A DNA stretch of 6,484 nucleotides from Acidobacteriota bacterium (lineage in GTDB: Bacteria > Acidobacteriota > Vicinamibacteria > Vicinamibacterales > CAVVIG01), in contig QHWK01000589.1 of assembly GCA_003223775.1 (NCBI GenBank), positions 1 through 6,484 of the forward strand, given 5' to 3'. Below the pieces are notes generated by a model, which worked only from the letters and a program-made list of their open reading frames with translations, had not been told where the DNA came from and searched no databases. The translations under genes were made by a program, and so were the position numbers. Positions 6,126-6,484 of the stretch are shown in pieces. Position 1 is the first letter of the stretch. The number at the start of each line of letters is the position of its first letter.

Positions 6126-6484
6126 ATGGATGAGATCCGAGGCGGCGCGACCGCGACCGTCGCCCCGAGCGGCACGATCTCGGTTCGCGGGACCGCGACG
6201 ATGCTCGTCGTCGCCGCCGCGACGCTTTTCGTGCTGCGCGAGATGCGCCTCTTCGCCGCGCCGGTGCTGGTCAGCATCCTGCTCGCGTACGCGGTGGAAC
6301 CGCTCGTCGACGTGTTCATGCGCTGCCGCCTGCCGCGCGCCGCGGCGGTGCTGGCCGCGGCGATCGTGATCGCGCTCGCGTCGTTCGCCGGCGGGCGCGC
6401 CGCCAGCCGCCAGATCACCGCGTTCGTCGACGCGCTGCCGACCACCGTCGCGGCGATCGAGCGCGCAGCGCTGCGGCGCGGCGA
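6126..6484 (+). CDS. AI-2E transporter family (PF01594-like) membrane protein, N-terminal part
   Basis: The frame is open from ATG at 6126 to the right edge, giving 119 residues; the rest lies outside the window. After a polar N-terminal tail of about 24 residues there is a hydrophobic stretch, MLVVAAATLFVLREM (26-40), then the family's typical opening LFAAPVLVSILLAYAVEPLVD. A basic turn with RCRLPRAAAV and a further helix (AVLAAAIVIALASFAGG) follow. This is the usual first-two-helix arrangement, leading into the soluble segment (ITAFVDALPTTVAAIE). Family members are inner-membrane exporters or channels; only some have been tied to autoinducer-2, and others move ions or unknown substrates, so the family name should not be read as function. 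An in-frame TGA at 6120-6122 limits the start to 6126 or later; ATG at 6201 is the alternative. GAGG at 6121-6124 is only 1 base from the ATG, too close for a good ribosome binding site. Transcribed divergently from the SDR operon. Confidence 0.82.
   Translation, partial: MDEIRGGATATVAPSGTISVRGTATMLVVAAATLFVLREMRLFAAPVLVSILLAYAVEPLVDVFMRCRLPRAAAVLAAAIVIALASFAGGRAASRQITAFVDALPTTVAAIERAALRRG

Noticed and set aside
6026..6445. Minus-strand frame opposite the AI-2E-family gene
   Set aside because: It lies across the divergent intergenic region and the plus-strand membrane protein, and has no recognisable domain.
1..6484. CRISPR array, tRNA, rRNA or insertion sequence
   Set aside because: I found no regularly spaced repeats, no cloverleaf-like gene and no transposase or flanking terminal repeats by eye.

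Overview
The window is very GC-rich, and its real genes are mostly on the minus strand. The gene content points to Acidobacteriota, possibly Vicinamibacteria-like, because it includes an ADOP-type (acidobacterial duplicated orphan permease) MacB/FtsX protein beside a secreted BNR/VPS10-like repeat protein. Both families are expanded in that phylum. This placement is an inference from family content only; no rRNA or other marker gene is present.

Layout, in the direction of minus-strand transcription (right to left): an SDR-family oxidoreductase (5989-5198); a monofunctional proline dehydrogenase (5194-4244), starting 3 bp after the SDR stop; an ADOP permease locus (4247-1876), whose start overlaps the proline dehydrogenase stop as ATGA; a 39-bp gap with a heptamer repeat and a small hairpin next to it; and a secreted Asp-box repeat protein (1836-1), which runs off the left edge. 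A divergent plus-strand gene at the right edge (6126 onward) encodes the N-terminus of an AI-2E-family (PF01594-like) membrane protein. The 136-bp region between the divergent genes is the only sizeable gene-free stretch and probably holds promoters for both directions. Nearly the whole window is coding.

The spacing suggests that SDR, proline dehydrogenase and permease are co-transcribed and translationally coupled. Proline dehydrogenase would pass electrons from proline to the quinone pool and release P5C. No P5C dehydrogenase lies in the window, and the SDR substrate is unknown. A functional link between these enzymes and the permease is not evident.

The most unusual part is the ADOP locus. 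It is split into two frames at about 3795. At the break, roughly 60 residues expected for the family are missing, and a short segment resembling the C-terminal end of a class I cytochrome c takes their place. The 3' end has also lost the last transmembrane helix and the usual cytoplasmic tail, which are replaced by a non-homologous tail encoded partly by a GGGRCTM heptamer array. The locus is therefore either a mosaic pseudogene, an assembly artefact, or less likely a split permease. The SDR is also atypical: it lacks the catalytic Tyr and Lys. I see no mobile element, CRISPR array, tRNA or rRNA, and no convincing new multi-gene system.
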